Source of the DNA: DATDRQ01 sp035291645
GTDB taxonomy: Bacteria > Chloroflexota > Anaerolineae > Anaerolineales > UBA4823
Reading direction: 5' to 3'
DNA: 32,973 nt
Assembly (NCBI GenBank): GCA_035291645.1
Contig: DATDRQ010000011.1
Location: 1-32,973, forward strand
This document shows, in pieces, positions 7,205-14,233 of the stretch. Numbering within the stretch: the stretch's first letter is position 1; every line of letters begins with the position of its first letter. The notes below the pieces were generated by a model, which made no database searches, was not told where the DNA came from, and saw only the letters and a list, made by a program, of their open reading frames with translations. A program made the position numbers and the translations under genes.

Positions 7205-8362
7205 TTACCGGCCGTGTGAGAGCAAGTCCACTGCAGCTTTCAAGGCAGGATCAGCGCCCTGGACATCGGCTGGGATCGTAATATCAGGCTGGATGCCATG
7301 GTCACCGATAGGAGGCTCGAGTCCGGGCACCCACCAACGGGCAGCGGTGATGTGCAGGCTGGATCCATCATCAAGGTCAAACACTAGCTGGATGGAGTCC
7401 TTCCCCAATGTAGGTGTACCGATGATCGGAGCCCGGTCGTTTGCTTTGAGCGCCCCGGCAATAATTTCAGCAGCGCTTGCAGTATTTTCGTTCACGAGCA
7501 CAACCATATCCAAGTCTTTAAGCAAACCAGGTTCTTCAACCGAATAGGAATCCACCGGCTGCCCCCGATATTGCTGCTCCAGGATCTCTCCTCTGGCGAG
7601 GAATAAGCGGGTGATTTCGATGGATTCAGAAAGCAGGCCCCCACCGTTGTCGCGCAGATCGAGGATATAACCAGATGCCCCCTGATCCTTTAATTCATCA
7701 ACGGCGTGCAGGATTTCCTCAAGCGTGCTGGAGGCGATGACATTCAATTTGATTATGCCTAGTGAAGGAGACTCGGGGTGCACTCGCCAGGTGATGGATG
7801 GCAGAGGCATCTCTTTCCTGGCTATCTCGAAATCTAAAGGGGTACGCCCAGGTTTCCTACTCACGGTTATGCGAACGGTTTCGTCGATGCCACCCCGGAT
7901 GGCAGCCTGGATGGTTTCGATGGGCATTTCTGAGGTGATTGCCATTCCATCGACAGTTAGCAATTGGTCCCCAGCTCGAACGCCTGCCACCGCGGCCGGG
8001 CTTTCTGGATAAGGGTATAGTAAAAGGTCACCGTTTTCCGCGCGGACCAGCTCGACCCCGATGCCGCCAAAGTTTCCTTCCAATGAATCGGTTTCCAACT
8101 CATGCAGTATTGGTTCTAAGAATACGGCATAAGGATCCCCGGAGGCTTGAAGCAGGCCCCGAATCATCCCATACTCCAAGGCGGGTGCTTCTGGCAGTTC
8201 CTGAAGCGAATGATTGGACAGGATCTGATAGGCCTGGTCTAAAATCGGAAATTGAGATCGATCCTTACGGAACCAGGTTTGGGTGTAGAAACCTGCTGTG
8301 AAGCCCATAAATATTAAGAGTAAAGATACCAAAGTTACCGGGAGAGCACGTTTAATGGACAT
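7205..8362 (-). CDS. S41 carboxy-terminal processing peptidase
   Basis: 385 residues. An N-terminal membrane anchor (VTLVSLLLIFMGFTAGFY) is followed by a PDZ domain (GGIGVELV, ESPAAVAGVRAGDQLLTVDG) and the S41 protease domain. The catalytic serine is in NENTASAAEIIAGAL and the lysine in TLGKDSIQ. These enzymes cut C-terminal tails of proteins at the outer face of the membrane. Pairing of an S41 protease with SmpB suggests a quality-control theme, but this is inference. The ATG at 8362 has no strong ribosome site. Confidence 0.93.
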   Translation of the reverse strand: MSIKRALPVTLVSLLLIFMGFTAGFYTQTWFRKDRSQFPILDQAYQILSNHSLQELPEAPALEYGMIRGLLQASGDPYAVFLEPILHELETDSLEGNFGGIGVELVRAENGDLLLYPYPESPAAVAGVRAGDQLLTVDGMAITSEMPIETIQAAIRGGIDETVRITVSRKPGRTPLDFEIARKEMPLPSITWRVHPESPSLGIIKLNVIASSTLEEILHAVDELKDQGASGYILDLRDNGGGLLSESIEITRLFLARGEILEQQYRGQPVDSYSVEEPGLLKDLDMVVLVNENTASAAEIIAGALKANDRAPIIGTPTLGKDSIQLVFDLDDGSSLHITAARWWVPGLEPPIGDHGIQPDITIPADVQGADPALKAAVDLLSHGR

Positions 8363-8466
8363 TTTCTAGAAAACCGTTCTGAAGGGGCTTACCAGATAAG
8401 GGATGCGATAGGCTTGGGAAGAGTGTAACATATAACTTAAAATTTCTGATTTGAGTGAAAAAGGTA

Positions 8467-8495
8467 TTGACTCCGGTTCAGAAATACTGTATATT
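8467..8495 (+). promoter_or_regulatory. Promoter in the gene-free stretch, candidate ncRNA promoter
   Basis: TTGACT (8467-8472) and TATATT (8490-8495) with exact 17-base spacing. The predicted start is near 8502. No protein-coding frame follows on this strand, and the flanking genes both run the other way, so the promoter has no obvious protein target. The bases 8363-8466 to its left show nothing else I can support. Confidence 0.65.
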
Positions 8496-8501
8496 AAAAA
8501 A

Positions 8502-8875
8502 GCCTGATGGAAGTCAGTTCTCCAACAGGTGAGGGAGCCCCAAGAAATTGGAAGGCAACCTCCTCGATGTGAAGACTGTTGCATAACCTTGGTTAATACT
8601 TTGGCGAGCGATCGCAAAAAGGATACCCACCTTAGGGTGACCGAAAAGGATGCGATGGTCGTAGCACTCTCCATGCGATGATGTCCTCTTGAAACCCCCT
8701 TGACGAGCGATCGTCAATCGGTTGCAGGCCTGGGGATGGAGCAGCGAGAGACCTGATCTGAAGAGTCGATCACGTGTTTCCTGCCTATTTAGACAGTGAC
8801 AGGGTGTACGACCTTCAAGATCGTAGCGAGGAAAAAGCCCGAGGGTTACTTGGGGCCCCTGTTATTTAAAGGGGT
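8502..8875 (+). ncRNA. Candidate structured non-coding RNA, family unknown
   Basis: About 370 bases with no convincing reading frame, behind a good promoter. Several strong stems form on the plus strand. One nested arm has CAACAG (8523-8528) with CTGTTG (8576-8581), GAGGGAG with CTCCTC inside it, and CCAA-GAAA-TTGG (8540-8551) at the tip. TTGACGA-GCGA-TCGTCAA (8700-8717) is a perfect 7-bp hairpin, enclosed by CCCC/GGGG (8695-8699/8732-8735). A sister hairpin GCGA-GCGA-TCGC is at 8604-8615. Others are CACC/GGTG (8628-8639), TGATC/GATCA (8754-8772), CCTG/CAGG (8780-8803) and ACGA/TCGT (8808-8824). The loops are GNRA type only when read on the plus strand. A CCCCT/AGGGG stem at 8856-8874 may mark the 3' end. 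It lacks the diagnostic segments of tmRNA, RNase P, SRP and 6S RNA. Confidence 0.55.
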
Positions 8876-9463
8876 CTAAGTTTCTTTCCTACCAGAATGC
8901 ACAACTTGGGGGGTAAGCAAAGCAACGAATGGGAGATTCCTGTACCGTTCACGGTGGTCCAGTCCATACCCAACAACAAACCTGTCCGGCAAATCGAAAC
9001 CCGTATACTTAATCGGCAGATCGACTAAACGATGCCTGGTCTTGTTAAAGAGTGTACAGACTTCCAGGCTGGCAGGTGAGCGGGTGCGTAGATTGCTTAA
9101 TAAGTAGTTGAGGGTTAGCCCGGTATCCACCACATCCTCGATGAAGAGAACGTGCCTGCCATTCAGAGGAGTCTCCAGATCCTTGAGTAATCTCACCAAT
9201 CCCTTATCACGTGTCTCAGGAGAGTATGTAGAGACCGCGATAAAATCCACCTCAACAGGAACGGTAATCGCGCGGAGGATATCCGCCATAAAAATCAAAA
9301 CCCCTTTGAGCACTCCTACCAGGAGGGGATTTTTTCCAGCATAATCCACCGAAATCGCTCGACCTAACTCGCTCACACGCTGCTCGATCTGTTCTGCGGA
9401 CACCAATACATCGCTGATGCCTTCGATTAGATCTGGGGAAAATTGGTTAGAGAATGATGCCAT
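8876..9463 (-). CDS. hpt: Hypoxanthine phosphoribosyltransferase
   Basis: 195 residues, slightly longer than the usual 180. The PRPP-binding loop VLFIEDVVDTGLT, the LVGVLKG block and VDFIAVSTY, plus the C-terminal FVVGYGLDHRERYRNLPFVALL, identify hypoxanthine-guanine phosphoribosyltransferase. It salvages hypoxanthine and guanine to IMP and GMP in the cytoplasm. It starts 4 bases after the stop of the nuclease-like gene, so they share a transcript. Its stop falls inside the possible 3' hairpin of the oppositely directed RNA candidate. Confidence 0.95.
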   Translation of the reverse strand: MASFSNQFSPDLIEGISDVLVSAEQIEQRVSELGRAISVDYAGKNPLLVGVLKGVLIFMADILRAITVPVEVDFIAVSTYSPETRDKGLVRLLKDLETPLNGRHVLFIEDVVDTGLTLNYLLSNLRTRSPASLEVCTLFNKTRHRLVDLPIKYTGFDLPDRFVVGYGLDHRERYRNLPFVALLTPQVVHSGRKET

Positions 9464-9467
9464 GATC

Positions 9468-9854
9468 TCACTTCTGAGCCTGGTTGCCCGTGATTTTCTC
9501 GGCCTCTTTGTCCAACCCGTACTTGATCATCAGCTGGCGTAAGTCCGCTCGCTTAAACAGCTTGATATTAATCTCCGGATGAAGCTCGATGAGGCGGCGA
9601 ATCTTACGATTTTTTTTCGTCGTCAGATTGGGTTTTAGGGTGGTGAGCTCGATGTACAGGTTTTGCTGGGGGAGATAAAAATCCGGTGAAAAAGCTTCCT
9701 GGACATTTCCCAAATCGTCCCATTCGAGAGGGAAGGTTTGAGGTTCGTATTCCCACACAATCCCGTAGTAATCCAGAATGCGGGTGAACTCCTCCTCGAT
9801 GTGATGAGCGAATGGGTGGTCGGGTGTTTTCGGGTTCTTCGAATGAGTTGCCAA
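9468..9854 (-). CDS. Possible PD-(D/E)XK-fold protein in the hpt operon
   Basis: 128 residues from a TTG start. An N-terminal helix with EEEF, then FSPDFYLP and YIELTTLKP, then a very basic stretch KKNRKIRRL, resemble the E / PD / (D/E)xK order of small restriction-endonuclease-fold proteins. The usual lysine after the second acid is replaced by Thr-Thr (ELTT), with lysines a little later, so activity is doubtful. The frame stays open upstream of the TTG into the 3' end of the kinase-like gene, with no good ribosome site, so the start is uncertain. It is tightly linked to hpt. Confidence 0.7.
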   Translation of the reverse strand: MATHSKNPKTPDHPFAHHIEEEFTRILDYYGIVWEYEPQTFPLEWDDLGNVQEAFSPDFYLPQQNLYIELTTLKPNLTTKKNRKIRRLIELHPEINIKLFKRADLRQLMIKYGLDKEAEKITGNQAQK

Positions 9855-9891
9855 TTTAATAATCAGTCGATGAGGGCCGGGAAGATCTTCG

Positions 9892-10470
9892 TCAATTAGA
9901 AGTGGAAGGGGATAACCATTGCTTCATCGCCTGACCGATCAAGCAAGCGGCCTCCGCTGGCGCCAGGCGGTTAGTGTTCACAATCAGGTCGTAGAGTTCG
10001 GGATCATCCCAACGGGCATGGTAGTAGCGTTTCAGGTAATTCTTCCGCGATCGATCACTTGTCTGTACCTGGGCCTGCGCAGCTTCCAACGTGATACCCT
10101 GTTCTGAGGCAATCCTCTCGACGCGCAGCGGCGCCGGGGCGATCACCTTGACATGTAAAACTCCAGGAAAATCACGTAAAATAATCTGCCCGGCACGCCC
10201 GACAATAACGACATCTCCCTGATTTGCCAGCTCGTGCATTGCACGATCGATGCATTCCAGGAATTTCCGGCGAGACTTTTCCGATGGACGAATTCCAAGG
10301 AGATTGAGATCGTCAATGAATGACAGGGCCAACTCCGGTGCACCACATTGTATGGCTGCCTGGTTGACCAGATCTCGGCAGACGACCTGGTAATTCATGC
10401 GTTCGGCGATCGCCCGGGCAACTTCGTCTCCCAGGCTGCCCAATTGGCGTGAGATAGTTATCGAGGGCAT
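9892..10470 (-). CDS. Cytidylate-kinase-like family protein
   Basis: 192 residues from the ATG at 10470. ITISRQLGSLGDEVARAIAERM is the degenerate P-loop region of the cytidylate-kinase-like family, followed by VVIVGRAGQIIL, VKVIAPAPLRVERIA, a lid with DRSRKNYLKRYY, and DLIVNTNRLAPAEAA. True CMP kinases have an intact GxGKGT loop; this family usually does not, and its substrate is not known. The frame could begin at 10500, but those 10 codons contain the extended -10 promoter, so the shorter start is likely. It is the first gene of a leftward operon with the nuclease-like gene and hpt. Confidence 0.85.
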   Translation of the reverse strand: MPSITISRQLGSLGDEVARAIAERMNYQVVCRDLVNQAAIQCGAPELALSFIDDLNLLGIRPSEKSRRKFLECIDRAMHELANQGDVVIVGRAGQIILRDFPGVLHVKVIAPAPLRVERIASEQGITLEAAQAQVQTSDRSRKNYLKRYYHARWDDPELYDLIVNTNRLAPAEAACLIGQAMKQWLSPSTSN

Positions 10471-10482
10471 TTCGTGAAAAAG

Positions 10483-10491
10483 ATTATAGCA
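10483..10491 (-). promoter_or_regulatory. Extended -10 promoter of the kinase-like/hpt operon
   Basis: Minus-strand TGCTATAAT (10491-10483) is a full TGn-TATAAT extended -10 element without a clear -35. It predicts a start near 10476, only about six bases before the ATG at 10470, so the mRNA is close to leaderless. Confidence 0.6.
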
Positions 10492-10607
10492 TATCGCCAA
10501 ATTTACGTGAGTAGGGCGCTCTGTTCGCGGAGGGCTAATGACAATAAATTATCAGCGGTCAATCGATTCCGAATAGGCTGTAAATGAGTAACTGCCAACG
10601 TATCCTC

Positions 10608-10616
10608 GTTTCTCTT
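10608..10616 (+). repeat. Left target-site duplication of the insertion sequence
   Basis: GTTTCTCTT directly abuts the left inverted repeat and is repeated identically at 12147-12155 beyond the right end. The 9-bp size fits an IS4-type transposition event. The stretch 10492-10607 between the kinase-like gene and this point shows no gene. Confidence 0.92.
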
Positions 10617-10632
10617 CAGACAAATTGAGATA
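10617..10632 (+). repeat. Left terminal inverted repeat
   Basis: CAGACAAATTGAGATA, with GGG shared a base or two further in. It lies just beyond the transposase stop codon. Confidence 0.92.
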
Positions 10633-10639
10633 GTGGGGT

Positions 10640-12079
10640 TCATGACGTACCAGTTTGGCTGCTAAACGAGAATTGTGGCGGTTTGCCGCCTAAGAGCACC
10701 ACAAGTTCTTCCAGGTGCAAAATGGTGAAAGCACCGGCAGCAAAAACGATGACCGGGGAACTGCGGAACCCAAATTGGCGGTTCAATTCCTGACGCAACT
10801 TGCGGATGCCACGTGCTTTCAGTCGCTGAGCTACCTTTGACTTGGCGATTTGAGCCACATTGAAGGCGATCAAGGTGAAAGTCAACCGGGCAGCGGCGAT
10901 GACGGTATTGTGGAATGTCCACAATGCTTCTTCCAGGTGCCAGCCTTCTTTGAGTTCTCGAAAACCGCTGTTTTCAATCGTCCAGCGATTGCGCCAGAAA
11001 GAGTAGCCTTGCCAGGCCGTGCTGAATGGCGCCGTTGCCGCCAAGGCCCACTCTTCTTTTTCGGTCGGCTGGTCTAGCGGGTAGCTCTGAATGGCAAAAC
11101 CGCTCAAGGTCGGGGCTTGTACGCCCAATGCTTGTGCAGCTGAGACGAAGCCTTCCCAGTCATTGAGATCATCCATTTTGGCAACCCGCATCTGCCGGGT
11201 CTGCTTATGCCCGGACAGATAACGCACATCAAGATGTTCTCGCCAGGCCTCGGGAAACACTCGCAGCAATCCCATCAACTGCTCGTACATGCGGCGATCT
11301 TCTGGCAAACGCACCATCACATCGATCTGCCGGGCATACTTCAGGTTCGCCAGGATGAAACCATCCGCATACAAGGCATCCAACAGCATCCATTCGATGG
11401 CATCTATTCCAGCGATTTCTCTCACTTCATCCACCATCGCCAACACGACTTCGCCTTCTTTGCCTTTTTCCGACTCGCTGCCCGTTCGCAGTCGCCAGTT
11501 GACCCACAGCGGACCATCCTTCTGCAAACAAATCAACCCCACGACCCGCATTTCTGTCCCAATGCCACTGCCATCGACTGCGTACAATTTGCTGCGGATC
11601 AATCCCCGCTTATATAGCACCCCCACGCAGTGCCGCCGATACGCATCCAGGCTCTCCACCTTGATGCGCTGCAATTCCTCTCGCAATACATCCGGGTGAT
11701 AGGGACGAGATTGCGCCGATTTCTGCTCATAACCCTTCCCGCGCCGCTGGTTGAACCCTTCTCGGATCTGCACTGCCGTATATCCCAATTGCAGTAATAC
11801 CCCCGCATCTTCAAACAGCGTATTGGCTGCCGCACTCAGGCTCATTGCTTCCACAAAGGGCAGCACCGCCAGTGTGCGCAATGCCAACTCATCCGGCACC
11901 CCTGCCCGTTCGCGTTCTACTTCAATCAGTTCTACTGCTTCTAAAACTTCCAACTCGCATGCCAGTTGCGCTAAGGCATCCAATGCTCCTTCTCTGGATG
12001 TCAATATCGCCTCATACTCGCCTTTCTGCAATGCTTCCACTACCTTCTCTCGATTGTTCTCTCGCCATTCCCAAGCCAT
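10640..12079 (-). CDS. IS4-family DDE transposase
   Basis: 479 residues. The catalytic acids are probably D169 (YAVDGSGIG), D234 or D239 (LLDALYADG) and E369 in the WRNRWTIENSGFRELK block, which matches the YREK-type signature of IS4-like transposases with Trp in place of Tyr. A hydrophobic C-terminal region follows (VIVFAAGAFTILHLEELVVLL). The ATG at 12079 has GGAGG six bases upstream. No frameshift or internal stop is present, so the enzyme is likely functional. It cuts and joins DNA at the 16-bp repeats that bound the element. Confidence 0.93.
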   Translation of the reverse strand: MAWEWRENNREKVVEALQKGEYEAILTSREGALDALAQLACELEVLEAVELIEVERERAGVPDELALRTLAVLPFVEAMSLSAAANTLFEDAGVLLQLGYTAVQIREGFNQRRGKGYEQKSAQSRPYHPDVLREELQRIKVESLDAYRRHCVGVLYKRGLIRSKLYAVDGSGIGTEMRVVGLICLQKDGPLWVNWRLRTGSESEKGKEGEVVLAMVDEVREIAGIDAIEWMLLDALYADGFILANLKYARQIDVMVRLPEDRRMYEQLMGLLRVFPEAWREHLDVRYLSGHKQTRQMRVAKMDDLNDWEGFVSAAQALGVQAPTLSGFAIQSYPLDQPTEKEEWALAATAPFSTAWQGYSFWRNRWTIENSGFRELKEGWHLEEALWTFHNTVIAAARLTFTLIAFNVAQIAKSKVAQRLKARGIRKLRQELNRQFGFRSSPVIVFAAGAFTILHLEELVVLLGGKPPQFSFSSQTGTS

Positions 12080-12130
12080 TTTTCGCCTCCGTTTTGCTGC
12101 ATGGCTTGTGAGTCTACCTCATTTTTCCCT

Positions 12131-12146
12131 TATCTCAATTTGTCTG
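12131..12146 (-). repeat. Right terminal inverted repeat
   Basis: Reverse complement of the left repeat, 16 of 16 bases identical, located about 50 bases upstream of the transposase start. Confidence 0.92.
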
Positions 12147-12155
12147 GTTTCTCTT
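12147..12155 (+). repeat. Right target-site duplication of the insertion sequence
   Basis: GTTTCTCTT, identical to 10608-10616. Its last two bases form the first two bases of the TTGACG -35 box at 12154, so duplication kept that promoter intact. Confidence 0.92.
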
Positions 12156-12182
12156 GACGATCCCTGAATAACCGACTAAAAT
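12154..12182 (+). promoter_or_regulatory. Promoter of the 182-residue membrane protein gene
   Basis: TTGACG (12154-12159) and TAAAAT (12177-12182) with 17 bases between them. Transcription would begin near 12189, just ahead of a terminator-like hairpin in the leader. The insertion sequence ends directly at the -35 box. Confidence 0.6.
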
Positions 12183-12183
12183 C

Positions 12184-12226
12184 TCTCCGCTACGGAGACG
12201 TCTCCAACCGGAGACGCCCTTTTTTT
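12184..12226 (+). terminator. Tandem hairpins with T run in a leader, possible attenuator
   Basis: TCTCCG-CTA-CGGAGA (12184-12198) is followed by CGTCTCC-AACC-GGAGACG (12199-12216), CCC and seven T. The second is a textbook intrinsic terminator. GGAGACGTCTCC (12194-12205) is itself a palindrome, so GTCTCC can pair with either of two GGAGAC copies, allowing exclusive folds. The Shine-Dalgarno GGAGA at 12236-12240 and ATG at 12245 follow directly. It could end an older upstream transcript or attenuate the gene behind it. Confidence 0.7.
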
Positions 12227-12244
12227 GTCTTTTTTGGAGAACCT

Positions 12245-12793
12245 ATGACTACAGACGAGTCCCAAAGCCCGGAGACCATCCCGGATGGTGATGCACCCGA
12301 TTATGCGGCTGAAGTGATCAACCTCTCGGAGACTTCGGCTGCTGAAGTCAAGGCGGAAATGGTCCGAATGAGCCAGAGCGCGGCCGAACTCGTCACCGCA
12401 ACAGAAGTCAGCATGCACCAGGCTGCGGTAAACCGGATCGAGGCGGAGAGCGTGAGTGCGGAAACCAGCGCTGCTGTCATGGTCGATACCACCAGATTGG
12501 TTACGAGTGCAGGTGTTTTCGGCGTGGTGCGAAGCGTGGAATCTTCTATCCAGGGCAGTAATATTGGAATATTACTCGGTGATTCAACGGCTATGCAGGA
12601 GAGCCAGGCTGGATTGGTTATTTCCCGCCAGGTCTCCGGAGGTCCGATCCGTTCAATGATCATGATTGCCGGCCAGGTAAACGCCCCAGTTGAAACGACC
12701 CTGGACACGCCTCGAGCGCTTCTGGCCGGGATTTTAGGCGGCATATCTTTCGGATTGGTTGTCCTGCTGGGGAATCGGTTGTTTCGAAGATAA
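12245..12793 (+). CDS. Membrane-anchored protein with beta-solenoid-like repeats, unknown
   Basis: 182 residues. After a charged N-terminal 25 residues comes an Ala/Ser/Val-rich region (about 30-150) in which short units with hydrophobic residues at alternating positions recur, for example AAVNRIEAESVSAETSAAV and SSIQGSNIGILLGDS. This suggests a beta-solenoid of the bactofilin or adhesin type. A C-terminal membrane helix (LLAGILGGISFGLVVLLGNRLF) ends in RR. GGAGA six bases before the ATG sets the start. I do not recognise a named family. Its promoter adjoins the insertion sequence. Confidence 0.75.
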   Translation: MTTDESQSPETIPDGDAPDYAAEVINLSETSAAEVKAEMVRMSQSAAELVTATEVSMHQAAVNRIEAESVSAETSAAVMVDTTRLVTSAGVFGVVRSVESSIQGSNIGILLGDSTAMQESQAGLVISRQVSGGPIRSMIMIAGQVNAPVETTLDTPRALLAGILGGISFGLVVLLGNRLFRR

Positions 12794-12926
12794 CAGGTTA
12801 ACACACGGCAAGACCTGAAAAAATCCACCGGTAGAAACCGGAAATCTTAGAATGAAGGAATGAGGGTAATCCTGTTCTTTCTAACCAAGGAATGGCAGGG
12901 TGAGAGGCGCTCCGAGGAAGGATATT

Positions 12927-13592
12927 GTGGAAGAAGTAACATTGCAAGCAGAACGACGTAAGGTGATTGGTAAACAAGTGAACGCGTTAAGACGAACCGG
13001 GAAGTTACCAGCAGTTATCTATGGACGCAGGTTAGAATCACTGCCGATCATGCTCGATCAAAAAGAAGCCAGCCGGGTGGTCGATCACACCTCCGGTTCT
13101 GCTCTGATAGTCGTTGAGGTGGATGGGGAAAAGCACTACACCCTGGTGCGTGAGAAGCAGAGAAACCCGATCCTTGGCACACTTCGCCATGTCGATTTCC
13201 AGGCTGTATCCCTGACCGAAAAAGTCCGGGCTAATGTCCCGGTTCACTTTATCGGTGAAGCCCCAGCGGTCGATACCTACCTGGGGATTGTCGTGGCGAA
13301 CATCGAGCAGATCGAGGTTGAGAGCTTACCGAGAGCCTTGCCAGAGCGGTTTAACGTCGACCTATCGTCACTGGAAGAGATCGGGGATACCATCCACGTC
13401 CGGGATTTGGTTATGCCCAAGGGGGTCGAGGTCTTAATCGATGCGGATACAATCGTCGTTTTAGTAACAGCCCCGGTGTCTGAAGCCGAGCTGGCCGAGG
13501 AAGCGGTCGAAGCGATCTCAGGAGAAGAACCGGAAGTGATCGAGAAGGGCCGCAAAGAGGAAGCGAAGGAAGAAGAGAGAGAATCCGAGTAG
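12927..13592 (+). CDS. rplY: Ribosomal protein L25 / general stress protein Ctc
   Basis: 221 residues from a GTG at 12927 with AGGAAGG five bases upstream; this start puts the family beginning (EVTLQAERRKVIGKQVNALR) at the N-terminus, while a GTG at 12900 adds nine residues. The N-terminal domain (GKLPAVIYG, RNPILGTLRHVDF) binds 5S rRNA. The C-terminal TL5/Ctc domain carries LPRALPERFNVDLSSLEEIGDTIHVRDL and ends in an acidic Glu/Lys-rich tail. It converges with the Nudix gene, 14 bases away, with no visible terminator between. The upstream gap 12794-12926 has only a short CCGG/CCGG hairpin near 12827. Confidence 0.93.
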   Translation: MEEVTLQAERRKVIGKQVNALRRTGKLPAVIYGRRLESLPIMLDQKEASRVVDHTSGSALIVVEVDGEKHYTLVREKQRNPILGTLRHVDFQAVSLTEKVRANVPVHFIGEAPAVDTYLGIVVANIEQIEVESLPRALPERFNVDLSSLEEIGDTIHVRDLVMPKGVEVLIDADTIVVLVTAPVSEAELAEEAVEAISGEEPEVIEKGRKEEAKEEERESE

Positions 13593-13606
13593 AACTCATC
13601 TCCTCG

Positions 13607-14218
13607 TTATATCCTTAACGCTCTCAATAGAATTAATACGATTTGTGCACTTACTCCCCAGAGAAGCTCGCCATCGAAATGTTTGAAGTAGATGACGGGT
13701 ACTGGGGAGTAAGGCGCGGGTAGGGCGCGCAACTGGATGGCGTGATTTTCCGGATTTGCCAGCCAGGCAAGAGGGATGGTAAAGGCACGACTTACTTCAT
13801 CACTGGCCAATCTCAGGGGATAAGGCCATAGAATCGATCCAACTACAGGCGTGACACAATAATTACTGATCGTGCGAATTCGCCTAAGCATTCCCAGAAT
13901 CTTAACATGCTCGGGTCTAATCCCGATCTCCTCCTCGGCCTCACGCAGGGCAGTCATCGATGGAGAGTCGTCCTCGGTGTCTGCTCGTCCTCCAGGAAAG
14001 GCAACCTGGCCACTGTGCTCTGGGAGTGAGGCCGTCCGGCGCGTAAATAAGACGTGCCAGACGCCGTGATCGATTAAAAAGGGGATCAGCACGGCAGCCT
14101 GGCGGGGAGGCTGAGAAAAGAGATCCACGGGGAAAAGGGAAAACTCATCGGACACATCGGAACGTGCTTCTTGAAGGCGTTTGGAGATCTCCTCAGGAGA
14201 TAGATCTGGATGCAGCAT
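13607..14218 (-). CDS. Nudix hydrolase, CoA pyrophosphatase type
   Basis: 203 residues. The Nudix box is VAFPGGRADTEDDS followed by TALREAEEEIGI, with REAEEE supplying the metal-binding acids. The preceding VLFTRRTASLPEHSGQ matches the CoA-pyrophosphatase subfamily (NudL/YeaB-like), which cleaves coenzyme A and its derivatives to adenosine 3',5'-bisphosphate and phosphopantetheine. It follows the trmI gene by 15 bases in the same direction, so it is probably cotranscribed. Confidence 0.9.
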   Translation of the reverse strand: MLHPDLSPEEISKRLQEARSDVSDEFSLFPVDLFSQPPRQAAVLIPFLIDHGVWHVLFTRRTASLPEHSGQVAFPGGRADTEDDSPSMTALREAEEEIGIRPEHVKILGMLRRIRTISNYCVTPVVGSILWPYPLRLASDEVSRAFTIPLAWLANPENHAIQLRALPAPYSPVPVIYFKHFDGELLWGVSAQIVLILLRALRI

Positions 14219-14233
14219 CGACAGGCAGCCTGA

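Larger units (their letters stand above)
10617..12146 (-). mobile_element. Complete IS4-type insertion sequence, 1530 bp
   Basis: The element is bounded by perfect 16-bp inverted repeats that begin CAGACAAATTGAGATA (10617-10632, and its reverse complement at 12131-12146). It is flanked by a perfect 9-bp direct duplication and holds one intact transposase gene on the minus strand. Identical duplications and an undamaged gene point to recent insertion. Joining 10616 to 12156 restores the sequence before insertion. Confidence 0.93.

Noticed and set aside
8363..8720. Short leftward open frames in the gene-free stretch
   Set aside because: They overlap each other, lack ribosome sites and show no protein-like composition. 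The stem-loop content and plus-strand promoter explain the region better.
8502..8875. tmRNA, suggested by nearby smpB
   Set aside because: No tRNA-like 3' end with a T-loop and CCA, and no tag reading frame ending in Ala-Ala. RNase P RNA, SRP RNA and 6S RNA were also set aside for lack of their conserved segments.
11207..12111. Rightward open frames of up to 138 codons across the insertion sequence
   Set aside because: They are antisense to the intact transposase gene and have the skewed composition of shadow frames.
12827..12842. Short CCGG/CCGG hairpin as a terminator of the gene at 12245
   Set aside because: Only four base pairs and no T run after it.
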